Assembly (NCBI RefSeq): GCF_008122265.1
Contig: NZ_CP043042.1
Coordinates: 310,001 to 374,000, forward strand
Source: Marinobacter fonticola
GTDB taxonomy: Bacteria; Pseudomonadota; Gammaproteobacteria; Pseudomonadales; Oleiphilaceae
Direction of reading: 5' to 3'
Length of the DNA stretch: 64,000 nt
Part shown: positions 32,246 to 40,899 of the stretch, in pieces
How positions within the stretch are numbered: position 1 is the stretch's first letter
How the letters are laid out: each line of letters begins with the position of its first letter
Notes under the pieces: model-generated
Databases searched by the model: none
What the model saw: only the letters and a program-made list of their open reading frames with translations
What the model was told of the DNA's origin: nothing
Made by a program: the position numbers and the translations under genes

Positions 32246-34102
32246 TTATACATTGAATCGCGCCACCTGAACCCGCAGGTTTTCGCCCAGCTGCGCCAAC
32301 TCGGTGGTCGACGACGCCACCTGTGTGGCTGACGAGGCTGACTGATCACTGATATCGCGAATCTGCGTGACGTTGTGGTTGATGTCTTCGGCCACCGACG
32401 TTTGCTGCTCGGCAGCCGTGGCAATCTGGCTGTTGAATTGGCGGATCTCCTCGACGGCGTGCGCGATGTCTTTGATTGTTTTGCCGGTCGCCTGGGCGCT
32501 GTCCAGTGTCTGGCTAGCAAGGCGGGTACCGGATGTCATCGCCGTCACAGAGCCTTCGGTGCTTGCGACCAAGTTATTGATCAAGGTTTCTATTTCCGAA
32601 GCGGATGTCTGCGTACGCTGGGCGAGGGATCTGACCTCGTCGGCAACGACGGCAAAACCGCGCCCCTGTTCGCCCGCACGGGCAGCTTCGATGGCCGCGT
32701 TCAGCGCTAGCAGATTGGTCTGCTCGGCCACGGACTTGATCACATCCAGCACGGTGACGATGTTCTGCGTGTCGGCCTGCAGGCCGTGTAGCTGCTGCAT
32801 GACCTCTTCCGCCAATGCGTTCAGCTCGCTGACGTAGGATAGAGTTTCGCCTACCGCAGTCTCGCCCTCTGAGGTCTTGTCGCTGGCGCGGGCGGCGGCA
32901 GTGAAAGCTTCCTCCGCACTCTTGGCCACCTCGCTGACCGTGGCCACCATCTCATTCATGGCGGTAGCGACCTGATCGGTCTGGTCCCGCTGCTGGAGCA
33001 TGCCCTGGCTTGTCTGCTCGGTGACGCTGGACAGTTCGCCGGTGGACGTGGCGATATCCCGTGAGCCGCTGTTAATGTCGCACACTAACGACCGGAGGTT
33101 GATCACCATGGCGCCCAGGGCGCTGAGCAATTGGCCCAGCTCGTCCTGGCGGTTGGTCTGCACATCAACGCGCAGGTCGCCCGAAGCCACTTTGCCGGCC
33201 ACATCCACTGCTTCTCGCAGCGGCTTGATAATAGTGCGGGTCAGGCTCCAGGCCAGCACGATGCCAAGCATGACGGCAGCAGCGATGGCAATGCCGATGA
33301 GCAGTAGGGCGCTGCCATGGTCGCGCTTCATTTTCTCCAACTGGATCTTTTGCAGGCTTTCCGCTGCCTCGACGATGCTGCGGGCGGTTTTCACCAGTTG
33401 GTTCTCCAGGCTGACCAGCTCCCGCACTTTGTTGGTGGCAGTGTCGAAGGTGCTCATGTAGGCGTTGAAAAGCCCAGTCACTTCATCCTTGACGCTTTGC
33501 TGAACGTAAGAAGCTTCGATGGATTGGATAGCGCGTTCGCCTTCTTTCCTGAAACTGGCTATCGCCTTGTCGCTTTGTTGAATTAGGAAATTACGTTCAT
33601 AACCAACCATTTTCTTCAGCGCACCATTGGCCACGTAGAGTTGGGCCTCGGTACTCAAGCGGCTGGCGGCAATGCGGGCATCTTCCTCCAGCTGAGCCAC
33701 GGTTTCGTCGCGGTTGGTCTGGGTTGCGGCCAGTTGTTGTAACAGGGCTGTATATCGCTCGGCGCCTTCCTGGACGGTGTCGAGCAAAGCCAGATCAGAG
33801 GGCACTACAAGGCGTTCTTCCATTGCTTGGGCGGCTTTGCTTGCGGATTTGCCCAGACGGGTGGCCTGGTCCAGTTTCTGTTCGTCGCCTCGCAGCATGA
33901 AATTCTTTTCGGCGACCCGGGCATCCAGCAGGAAGGCTTTCATCTGGCCGGCGTCAGCGACCACATTGGCCCGGTGATCGTAGTTGTTCAGTTGCATTAT
34001 GGCCACCGAGCCTACCAGTGCGGCAAGGATGATGAGCAGACTGAAGCCGACGGTGAGCTTTCGTCCGATAGATAGGGACGAGACGTAACGCGATAACGTC
34101 AT
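32246..34102 (-). CDS. Methyl-accepting chemotaxis protein, HBM-type (1)
   Basis: 618 residues from MTLSRYVSSLSIGRKL; the frame is open upstream (another ATG at 34120). TM1 (VGFSLLIILAALVGSVAIMQL), a periplasmic all-helical domain of ~240 residues with RVAEKNFMLRGDEQKL typical of the HBM sensor fold, TM2 (LLIGIAIAAAVMLGIVLAW), HAMP, and the signalling tip EQTNLLALNAAIEAARAGEQGRGFAVVADEVRSLA. No CheR-tether pentapeptide. HBM receptors known in Pseudomonas sense organic acids such as TCA intermediates. It lies next to a solitary TRAP-type binding protein. Confidence 0.9.
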   Translation of the reverse strand: MTLSRYVSSLSIGRKLTVGFSLLIILAALVGSVAIMQLNNYDHRANVVADAGQMKAFLLDARVAEKNFMLRGDEQKLDQATRLGKSASKAAQAMEERLVVPSDLALLDTVQEGAERYTALLQQLAATQTNRDETVAQLEEDARIAASRLSTEAQLYVANGALKKMVGYERNFLIQQSDKAIASFRKEGERAIQSIEASYVQQSVKDEVTGLFNAYMSTFDTATNKVRELVSLENQLVKTARSIVEAAESLQKIQLEKMKRDHGSALLLIGIAIAAAVMLGIVLAWSLTRTIIKPLREAVDVAGKVASGDLRVDVQTNRQDELGQLLSALGAMVINLRSLVCDINSGSRDIATSTGELSSVTEQTSQGMLQQRDQTDQVATAMNEMVATVSEVAKSAEEAFTAAARASDKTSEGETAVGETLSYVSELNALAEEVMQQLHGLQADTQNIVTVLDVIKSVAEQTNLLALNAAIEAARAGEQGRGFAVVADEVRSLAQRTQTSASEIETLINNLVASTEGSVTAMTSGTRLASQTLDSAQATGKTIKDIAHAVEEIRQFNSQIATAAEQQTSVAEDINHNVTQIRDISDQSASSATQVASSTTELAQLGENLRVQVARFNV

Positions 34103-34580
34103 GGCGGGTATTAACTCCATTGGGTTGAGCAAGGTGTTTGGCGAGCCGGGGAAAGATGATGTCCAAGCAAGCAAGAAACCTGCCGTAGCCGCTAAAAATC
34201 GACGCTGTTTAACAGGCGCGGCTCTGGTGATCGCCGTAATGGTGGGAAATGACCCGTGGGGTTTGCATGTTCAACATTTATCAGCGGCATTAACCTAGGT
34301 TAAGACCTGTGTTTTAGAGGTCTGCGGGGCTGAAGCGGGCGGTGGCGAAAATCCGCCTATAAAGCTGCATGGATGTGTGGGTTTGTACCCATTTTGCCCT
34401 GATCTTGGTCACATTGTGTTACAGGACGCGAGAGTTACGTAAACGTGCCTTGCAGACCATGCGCCTGCCACCGTTATTGTTGTCAATTCAATATACTGGC
34501 CCCGGTATTGCAGTTCAGCTCCGTCGGTTTGAAGAGAAATAGTTGTGGAGAACAACAAGCCATTCATGGAGCATTTAGGG
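34103..34580. other. Regulatory region between chemoreceptor 1 and dctP-like gene
   Basis: No gene. A perfect 14-bp palindrome TTAACCTAGGTTAA (34290-34303) is the main feature and may be an operator. Confidence 0.5.
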
Positions 34581-35567
34581 ATGACACTGTATTTAAAGAA
34601 AGTTTTGCTGGCGCTGTTACTGTTATCGCCGGTCGCTGCCTGGGCCAACCCCCAGTATCTGGTGTTCACGCATGTGGTAAGTCCGGATACGCCGAAAGGT
34701 AAGATGGCCACCATGTTCAAGACCATCGTCGAGCGTAAGATGGGCTCGAAATACAACGTCATTGTCCACCCCAACTCGGAGCTGCTGGATGACGGCGAGG
34801 CGATAGATGCCATTGCACGCGGGGATATCCACTTCGCCGTGCCGTCCGTGTCCAAGTTCGAGGACTACACCCAGAAGCTGAAGATCTACGACCTGCCTTT
34901 CCTGTTCCCGAACATGGACGCGGTCGAACGTTTCCAGGAAGGTCCGGTGGGCCGGTCGCTGCTGAAGAGCATGGAGTCCAAGGGCATTCTCGGCCTGGGT
35001 TACCTGCATAACGGCTTGAAGCAGCTGAGCGCAAACAGGGAGTTCCACAAGCCGTCCGACCTTGAGGGCTTGAGTTTTCGCATCATGGATTCAGACGTGC
35101 TGCAGAAGCAGTTCCAAGCTATCGGCGCGTTTGGCATGCCAATGGCGTTTGCGGATGTGTACGATGGGCTGGCTACGGGCCTGATCCAGGGGCAGGAGAA
35201 CACCTGGTCCAACATCTATTCAAAGAAGTTCTATGAGCACCAGCCCTACATCATGGAATCCAACCACGGCGTGCTGGACTACATGGTGATCACCAACGCC
35301 AGCTTCTGGGACTCGCTGACGAAGGAAGAGCGCCGCTACTTCAAGTATGCACTGGGCATGGCATTGAAATACGGCAACGCCGTGGCCATCGCGAAAGCGA
35401 AAAACGATCGTGACGAGCTGCAAAACATGAGGAGCGTCAACCTGATCGAGCTGACACCGAAAGAACTGCAACTCTGGCAACAGGCCATGAGGCCGGTTTG
35501 GGAAGCCTATGAAGGCGAAATTGGTAAGGATGTGATCGACGCGGCAGTTGCGGCGGGTAAGTCCTGA
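34581..35567 (+). CDS. Solitary TRAP-type solute-binding protein (DctP family)
   Basis: 328 residues from MTLYLKKVLLALLLLSPVAAWA (signal peptide); GGAG lies ~10 bases upstream. DctP-family landmarks: FTHVVSPDTPKGKMATMFKTIVE, ELLDDGEAIDAIARGDIHFAV, LSFRIMDSDVLQKQFQAIGA with the ligand-binding Arg, and DGLATGLIQGQENTWSNIYSKKFYE. No dctQ or dctM is adjacent. It stands between two HBM chemoreceptors, so it may present its ligand to them, or serve a distant permease. A bidirectional terminator follows. Confidence 0.9.
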   Translation: MTLYLKKVLLALLLLSPVAAWANPQYLVFTHVVSPDTPKGKMATMFKTIVERKMGSKYNVIVHPNSELLDDGEAIDAIARGDIHFAVPSVSKFEDYTQKLKIYDLPFLFPNMDAVERFQEGPVGRSLLKSMESKGILGLGYLHNGLKQLSANREFHKPSDLEGLSFRIMDSDVLQKQFQAIGAFGMPMAFADVYDGLATGLIQGQENTWSNIYSKKFYEHQPYIMESNHGVLDYMVITNASFWDSLTKEERRYFKYALGMALKYGNAVAIAKAKNDRDELQNMRSVNLIELTPKELQLWQQAMRPVWEAYEGEIGKDVIDAAVAAGKS

Positions 35568-35618
35568 TCTACAGGGCTTCTGGGGGGCTACCACGTTGAT
35601 CCCCCGGTTCCTGACAGT

Positions 35619-35650
35619 AAAACGCCCCAAGCAGGATCGGGGCGTTTTCT
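35619..35650. terminator. Bidirectional terminator
   Basis: AAACGCCCC...GGGGCGTTTT with a 10-base loop, A run on the left and T run on the right, between convergent dctP-like and chemoreceptor 2 genes. Confidence 0.85.
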
Positions 35651-35659
35651 CTGCGTAAC

Positions 35660-37534
35660 CTATACGCTGAACCGGGCTACCTGAACTCGAAGGTTTTCGC
35701 CCAACTGTGCCAACTCGGTGGTCGACGAAGCTACCTGTGTAGCTGACGAGGCTGATTGATCACTAATATCGCGAATCTGCGTGACATTGTGGTTGATGTC
35801 TTCAGCCACCGACGTTTGCTGCTCGGCAGCCGTAGCAATTTGACTGTTGAATTGGCGGATTTCCTCGACAGCCTGCGCGATGTCCTTAATCGTTTTGCCG
35901 GTCGCCTGGGCGCTGTCCAATGTCTGGCCAGCTAGCTGTGTGCCGGATTCCATCGCCTTCACCGAGCCCTCGGCGCTGGTGACCAGGTTGTTGATCAAGG
36001 TCTCGATTTCCGCAGCCGAACTCTGTGTGCGCTGTGCCAGCGACCGAACCTCGTCAGCCACCACCGCAAAGCCGCGGCCCTGCTCGCCGGCGCGGGCGGC
36101 TTCGATAGCCGCATTCAGCGCCAGCAGGTTGGTTTGCTCGGCGACCGACTTGATCACATCCAGCACGGTGACAATGTTCTGGGTGTCGGACTGCAGGTTG
36201 TGCAGCTGCTGCATCACGTTCTCTACCAGACCGTTCAGCTCGCTCACGTACGATAGCGTTTCGCCCACGGCGGTCTCCCCGGCGGTGGCGGTTTCACTGG
36301 CCCTGGCCGCCGCGTTGAAGGCGTCTTCGGCGCTCTTGGCCACTTCGCTCACGGTTGCCACCATTTCGTTCATGGCCGTGGCGACCTGATCGGTCTGGTC
36401 GCGCTGCTGGGTCATGCCCTCGCTGGTTTGTTCCGTGACTGTGGACAGCTCCCCGGTAGAGGCGGCTATGTTTTGCGACCCGCTATTGATACCGCGCACC
36501 AGCTCCCGCAAGTTGACGACCATGGAGCCCAGGGCGCCCAACAACTGGCCCAGCTCGTCATGGCGATCGGTCTTGACGTCTTTTCGCAGGTCGCCAGCGG
36601 CCACTCGCGTTGCGATATCGACGGCCTCATGGATGGGCCGCACGATGTTGCGGGTCAGGCTCCAGGCCAGCACGACCCCGAGCAGGATGACGATGACGGT
36701 AGCGACGATGATCAGCGTAACGGCTTGTGCCTGTTCCGCGCGCATGTTGCCGACCTGGATGTCCTTCAATTCAGCCGTCGCCGAGAGGATGCTGTTGGCG
36801 GAATCGAGCATCTGGGATTCCAGCGTCTCGTTGCGGCGGACCTGTTCGACAGCTTTGCGGAACGTGGCGACGTAGTTGTTGAACAGGCCGCTAATCTCCT
36901 CCTTGACGGCCTTGTCGACGAACGACGATTTTATGGAGCGCAGGGCGCGCTCGATCGCGGATTCGAATTGCTCAATGGCCTTAGCATCGCCATCGATCAG
37001 GAAGCTGCGTTCGTTACGGCGCATTTGCTTGAGAGCGGCCGCGGCCATATAGAGTTTGTCCTCGGTGCTCAGCCGGCTTTCGGCCATGCGTGCATCCACC
37101 TCCATCTGGTCGATGGTGGCATCGCGTTCGGTGATGTTAGCGGCGAGTTGCGTGAGCAATTGGCTGTAGCGGGCAGCCCCTTTGTCGATCGTTTCCAGCC
37201 GTTGCAGGTCCGCGGGAACCACCAGCTCGCTTTCGAGTACTTCAGCCATTTTCCCGGCTGCTGCGCTGCTTTGACGAGCCGCCTCCAGGTCATTCTCATG
37301 GTGGCTTAACATGAACTCTTTTTCGCTTAGCCGGGCTTCCAGTAAGCGGGTTTCCATAACGCCAACCTGGCCTACGATAACAGCACGTTCGGTATAGCTG
37401 CTCAGCGCCTGCAGGCCGATAGCCCCAACAATAACGGCGAGAACGATCAGCGCCGAAAAACCAATACTCAGCTTGCGTCCGATGGTCAGCTTGCGTCCCA
37501 TGGAAGAAGACGAAGAGGAAAGAGGCAACTGCAT
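35660..37534 (-). CDS. Methyl-accepting chemotaxis protein, HBM-type (2)
   Basis: 624 residues from MQLPLSSSSSSMGRKL, with GGGAGC upstream; the longer frame lacks a site. Same layout as the protein at 32246: TM1, ~240-residue helical HBM sensor (RLSEKEFMLSHHENDLEAA), TM2, HAMP, signalling domain. The last ~200 residues are almost identical to receptor 1 (shared ...QVARF.V end), while the sensor halves differ clearly, so it is a duplicated receptor with a changed or diverging sensor specificity. Confidence 0.9.
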   Translation of the reverse strand: MQLPLSSSSSSMGRKLTIGRKLSIGFSALIVLAVIVGAIGLQALSSYTERAVIVGQVGVMETRLLEARLSEKEFMLSHHENDLEAARQSSAAAGKMAEVLESELVVPADLQRLETIDKGAARYSQLLTQLAANITERDATIDQMEVDARMAESRLSTEDKLYMAAAALKQMRRNERSFLIDGDAKAIEQFESAIERALRSIKSSFVDKAVKEEISGLFNNYVATFRKAVEQVRRNETLESQMLDSANSILSATAELKDIQVGNMRAEQAQAVTLIIVATVIVILLGVVLAWSLTRNIVRPIHEAVDIATRVAAGDLRKDVKTDRHDELGQLLGALGSMVVNLRELVRGINSGSQNIAASTGELSTVTEQTSEGMTQQRDQTDQVATAMNEMVATVSEVAKSAEDAFNAAARASETATAGETAVGETLSYVSELNGLVENVMQQLHNLQSDTQNIVTVLDVIKSVAEQTNLLALNAAIEAARAGEQGRGFAVVADEVRSLAQRTQSSAAEIETLINNLVTSAEGSVKAMESGTQLAGQTLDSAQATGKTIKDIAQAVEEIRQFNSQIATAAEQQTSVAEDINHNVTQIRDISDQSASSATQVASSTTELAQLGENLRVQVARFSV

Positions 37535-37676
37535 TGTATGCTCCCTGAAATGCCTGGGTGCCGAGGGTGGGGAAACGGCAGCATTTATTGTTGTGGAATG
37601 CGGAAATCGGTTCCGCTTAACGGTATTAAAGGTTTGAAGGTTGGGTGAGATCAAGGAGAGATTGGTAACAAAGTAT

Positions 37677-37720
37677 TAAAAAAGCCCCGTTGTAGAGTGC
37701 TTATTCCACAACGGGGCTTT
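37677..37720 (-). terminator. Terminator of the TRAP operon
   Basis: AAAGCCCCGTTGT and ACAACGGGGCTTT, 13-bp perfect stem; on the minus strand a T run follows. 22 bases past dctM. Confidence 0.85.
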
Positions 37721-37742
37721 GTTGGTGTGCGGATGCGGATCG

Positions 37743-39053
37743 CTAGAAGAAGAGATCCGGCAGGTAGGTGGCGATTTCCGGGAAGATCATAATCAGCGCC
37801 AGGCCGACAATCTCCACCAGCACGAACGGAATAATCGACACATAGATATCCCGCATGGTGATACTCGGCGGAACCACCCCTTTGAGATAGAACAGGTTGA
37901 AGCCGAAAGGTGGCGTCATGTAGCCGATTTCCATGTTGATCACGAACAGGATGCCGAACCAGATGGGGTCGAAGCCCAGGCCCTCGACGATGGGCATGAA
38001 TACCGGCAGGGTGATCAGCATGATACCCACCGGATCGAGCACCATCGCCAGCAGGAAGACGATCAGCATCATCGACAGGATCACGCCCCAGGGCCCGCCC
38101 GGAATCATCTGCATCAAGCCTTCGATCAGCTCCTGGGCGCCCATGCTTTGATACGCCGCGCTGAAGGCATGGGCAGCGAACAGGATCCACATGATCATGC
38201 CGGTCAGCTTGAAGGTGCGGATCGACGCGTCGTGCAGCAGTGTCCAGGTGAATTTGCGATACACCACGGCGGAAATCAGCGCGCCGAACACGCCCACGGC
38301 GGCCGCTTCGGTGGGTGTGGTAATACCGCCGATGATCGAGCCCAATACCATGATGACGATGGCGATGGGCAGGATAACCGCCCGCAGGGCACGGAACTTC
38401 TCGGCCCAGCTTGCCCGTTCCTCCGGCGGCAGAGCGGGGGCCAAGTGCGGCTGGAAGTAGCAGCGAATAATAATGTAGGCGATGGTCAGCACCATCAGCA
38501 GTAGGCCCGGCAGCACGCCGGCTGCGAACATTTTACCGACGGATGTCCCGGTAATCAGGGCGTAGAGAATCATCAGGATACTGGGCGGAATCAGGATGCC
38601 CCAGCCGCCGCCGGTATTGATACAGCCCAGGGCCATGTTCTTGTCGTAGCCCCGTTCGAGCATCGACGGCAGCGCGATAGTCCCCATAGCCACGACAGCC
38701 GCGCCACTGATCCCGCACATGGCGGCGAACAGCGCGCAAATGCCTAGTGTGCCGATGGCCAGGCCGCCGCGTACGCCACCCCACCAAAGATGCATCATGC
38801 GGTAGAGATCGTTGGCGACGCCGGTGCGCTCCAGAATCATCGCCATGTAGACAAACAGCGGAATGGCCACCAGGGTGAAGCTTTCCATGGTGCTCCAGAT
38901 CTGGGAGGCCACCATAAAGAAGGAGTCGAATCCCCAGGTGAAATAAAGGAACACGACGGACACGCCACCCAGGACGAAGGTCAGCGGCAGGCCGAGAACC
39001 AGGAAGAACAGAAGAGCGGCAAAAAACAGCAGGGTCAGGGCTTCGATACTCAC
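37743..39053 (-). CDS. dctM: TRAP transporter large permease DctM
   Basis: 436 residues, ~12 helices. DctM hallmarks: LPLTFVLGGVSVVFLYFTWG, FTLVAIPLFVYMAMILERTGVANDLY, GGGWGILIPPSILMILYALITGTSVGKMFAAGVLPGLLL and GGITTPTEAAAVGVFGAL, the EAA-type loop. Sodium-driven permease for an organic acid delivered by the binding protein. Overlaps dctQ by 4 bases. Confidence 0.94.
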   Translation of the reverse strand: MSIEALTLLFFAALLFFLVLGLPLTFVLGGVSVVFLYFTWGFDSFFMVASQIWSTMESFTLVAIPLFVYMAMILERTGVANDLYRMMHLWWGGVRGGLAIGTLGICALFAAMCGISGAAVVAMGTIALPSMLERGYDKNMALGCINTGGGWGILIPPSILMILYALITGTSVGKMFAAGVLPGLLLMVLTIAYIIIRCYFQPHLAPALPPEERASWAEKFRALRAVILPIAIVIMVLGSIIGGITTPTEAAAVGVFGALISAVVYRKFTWTLLHDASIRTFKLTGMIMWILFAAHAFSAAYQSMGAQELIEGLMQMIPGGPWGVILSMMLIVFLLAMVLDPVGIMLITLPVFMPIVEGLGFDPIWFGILFVINMEIGYMTPPFGFNLFYLKGVVPPSITMRDIYVSIIPFVLVEIVGLALIMIFPEIATYLPDLFF

Positions 39054-39598
39054 AGCATATCCTCCTGCTCGTTCTGGCGGTCTTCAGGCGTGTAGTAACC
39101 CAGGTTGAAGGCGATGGCGATGTCCTGCAGGAGTTTGACGACGCCTTGCAGCACCAGGAGGCCGACGCCCAGGGGAATCGCCACCTTGACCGGCCAGATC
39201 GGCGGGTTCCAGGCGGAATAGGACGTTTCCCAGCTGGCGACGGACTGGCTGGCCATGTCGTAGCCGAAGTAGAGCAGCGCCAGGGTGAAGATGAAGAACA
39301 CCACCGACGTAAAGATGTCGACGCCCGCCTGCACCCGGGGGCCTAAGTGCGAGTAGAGCAGGTCCACATTCACGTGTCCCCGGTGGGCCATGATGTAGCC
39401 GCCGGACATAATGGCGTAGATGCCGAACAGCATCTGGGTCAGCTCATTGGTCCACACCGTTGGCGAGTTCAGCAGGTAGCGGAACCCCACCTCAAGCAGC
39501 AGGAAAACGAACATGGCGAAAACGAGCAGGGCGACCCAGCGACCGATAAAGTCGTTCAAACGGGTCACGCCGTTCATGAATGCGGTCAGCGCACGCAT
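39050..39598 (-). CDS. dctQ: TRAP transporter small permease DctQ
   Basis: 182 residues with four helices: WVALLVFAMFVFLLLEVGFRYLLNSPTVWTNELTQMLFGIYAIMSGGYIMAHRGHVNVDLLY is the DctQ signature. Forms the membrane complex with DctM. 84 bases after dctP; the gap may allow a higher level of binding protein. Confidence 0.93.
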   Translation of the reverse strand: MRALTAFMNGVTRLNDFIGRWVALLVFAMFVFLLLEVGFRYLLNSPTVWTNELTQMLFGIYAIMSGGYIMAHRGHVNVDLLYSHLGPRVQAGVDIFTSVVFFIFTLALLYFGYDMASQSVASWETSYSAWNPPIWPVKVAIPLGVGLLVLQGVVKLLQDIAIAFNLGYYTPEDRQNEQEDML

Positions 39599-39682
39599 GG
39601 CATCCTCCGGAGGCGCAACGGGTAAGGGAATAAGGAAAACCGGCGGCCCTGAGGCCGCCGGCGGGATCAGCGCAATCAGGAC

Positions 39683-40726
39683 TTAGAGGTAGCCCAACTC
39701 CGTCAGGTAGTCTTTCAGCATAGTCAGCGCTTTCTGCGAGCGCTCGCTACGTTGGCCTTCCTCGTCCCACATTTCTTGAGCGGCTTCGGTCAGGCGCTGT
39801 TGGACATCGTCCGGCAGGGTGTTGATCTGCACGCCTTCTTCCTCGATGGCCTTGGCCAGAGTGATGCGCTCTTTATACAGGTACTCGTTGGTGCGGAACC
39901 AGAATTGCTCGTCCAGAGCCTGCTTGACGATGTCCTGCAAGTCCTGCGGCAGTTTGTCCAGCGCCTTCTGGCTGACAATGATGACGTCGGTGCCGGCGAT
40001 GTTCAGGGCCGGTTGCACGTGATATTTGGCCACTTCGTACAGGCCCATGGAGTAGGCCCCCTGGGCTGCACCCCAATGGGCGCCGTCGACCACGCCGCTA
40101 TCCAGCGCAGGGTAGAGTTCGCTGCCCGGGATGTAAGACGCTGCGGCACCGGCTTCGGTTAGAAACTTCTGCAGCGCACCGGAAGAGCGGATCTTCAGTT
40201 TCGTGAAGTCTTCCCAGCTGTTGATCGGGTCCTTGATCACCATCTCGGTCGGGTAAACCTTGTCGGTGGCCCAGTACACGCCGTATTGGGCGGCTTCTTC
40301 ACGCAACATCTCCTCGAAACCCAGGCCCTGATGGAAGTAGGCCGCTTCCCACACGTTGCGGAAGGCGAACGGCAGACCGGAGGCAATGCCGGCCAGGGTC
40401 ATCTTGTCCTGGGCGTAAGCCGGGGAGATCGTGCCCATTTCCAGGATGCCGCGGCTTACGGCTTCGAAGGTTTGCTTGGGCTTGAACAATGCACCGGATT
40501 CGTAGAGGTCCAGTTTTAGGCGACCATCGCTGCGCTCTTCGATGACGCGCTTCAGGCGGCCCAGACTGTCCTCATAGGAGCTGCTGGAGCCGGGCCAATG
40601 AGATTGAACTTTCCACGTCACGGTATCCGCGGCAGTCACCGCACCGCTGAACAGGGCGCCGACACTAAGGGCAACGGCCGATGCGCAGACCGTTAGCTGC
40701 TTCTTGAACTGGGTAAGCGTTTGCAT
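39683..40726 (-). CDS. dctP: TRAP transporter binding protein DctP (TakP-like)
   Basis: 347 residues. Signal peptide (TVCASAVALSVGALFSGAVTAAD), then TWKVQSHWPGSSSSYEDSLGRLKRVIEERSDGRLKLDLYESGALFKPKQTFEAVSRG and ELYPALDSGVVDGAHWGAAQGAYSMGLYE, the pattern of 2-oxoacid/hydroxyacid-binding TRAP proteins such as TakP. AAGAGG precedes the ATG. First gene of dctPQM; an operator-like palindrome lies ~50 bases upstream. Ligand likely a monocarboxylate (inference). Confidence 0.92.
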   Translation of the reverse strand: MQTLTQFKKQLTVCASAVALSVGALFSGAVTAADTVTWKVQSHWPGSSSSYEDSLGRLKRVIEERSDGRLKLDLYESGALFKPKQTFEAVSRGILEMGTISPAYAQDKMTLAGIASGLPFAFRNVWEAAYFHQGLGFEEMLREEAAQYGVYWATDKVYPTEMVIKDPINSWEDFTKLKIRSSGALQKFLTEAGAAASYIPGSELYPALDSGVVDGAHWGAAQGAYSMGLYEVAKYHVQPALNIAGTDVIIVSQKALDKLPQDLQDIVKQALDEQFWFRTNEYLYKERITLAKAIEEEGVQINTLPDDVQQRLTEAAQEMWDEEGQRSERSQKALTMLKDYLTELGYL

Positions 40727-40774
40727 GACTTGACCTCTTATTTTTGTGCATGGGGGTTGTACTTCTTTCTCCCT

Positions 40775-40793
40775 TATTTCGCACTGCGGTACT
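40775..40793. promoter_or_regulatory. Recurrent operator-like motif (site 2)
   Basis: TATTTCGCACTGCGGTACT, the inverse of AGTACCGCAGTGCGAAATA; differs by two bases in the core from 62653-62670. It lies upstream of dctPQM. Confidence 0.5.
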
Positions 40794-40899
40794 AGTGACT
40801 GCAGAACGAATCCTTGTTTTCCGAATTTATCACATGACTGACCATTTGCAATAGGCTACCGGCCCAATGTAATCCCTGCCTGATAGTCCGCTTTTTAGC

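Noticed and set aside
34581..35567. Solitary DctP as the binding protein of the dctPQM operon at 37743-40726
   Set aside because: That operon already has its own DctP (39683-40726) of a different subtype, and a terminator and a chemoreceptor gene lie between.
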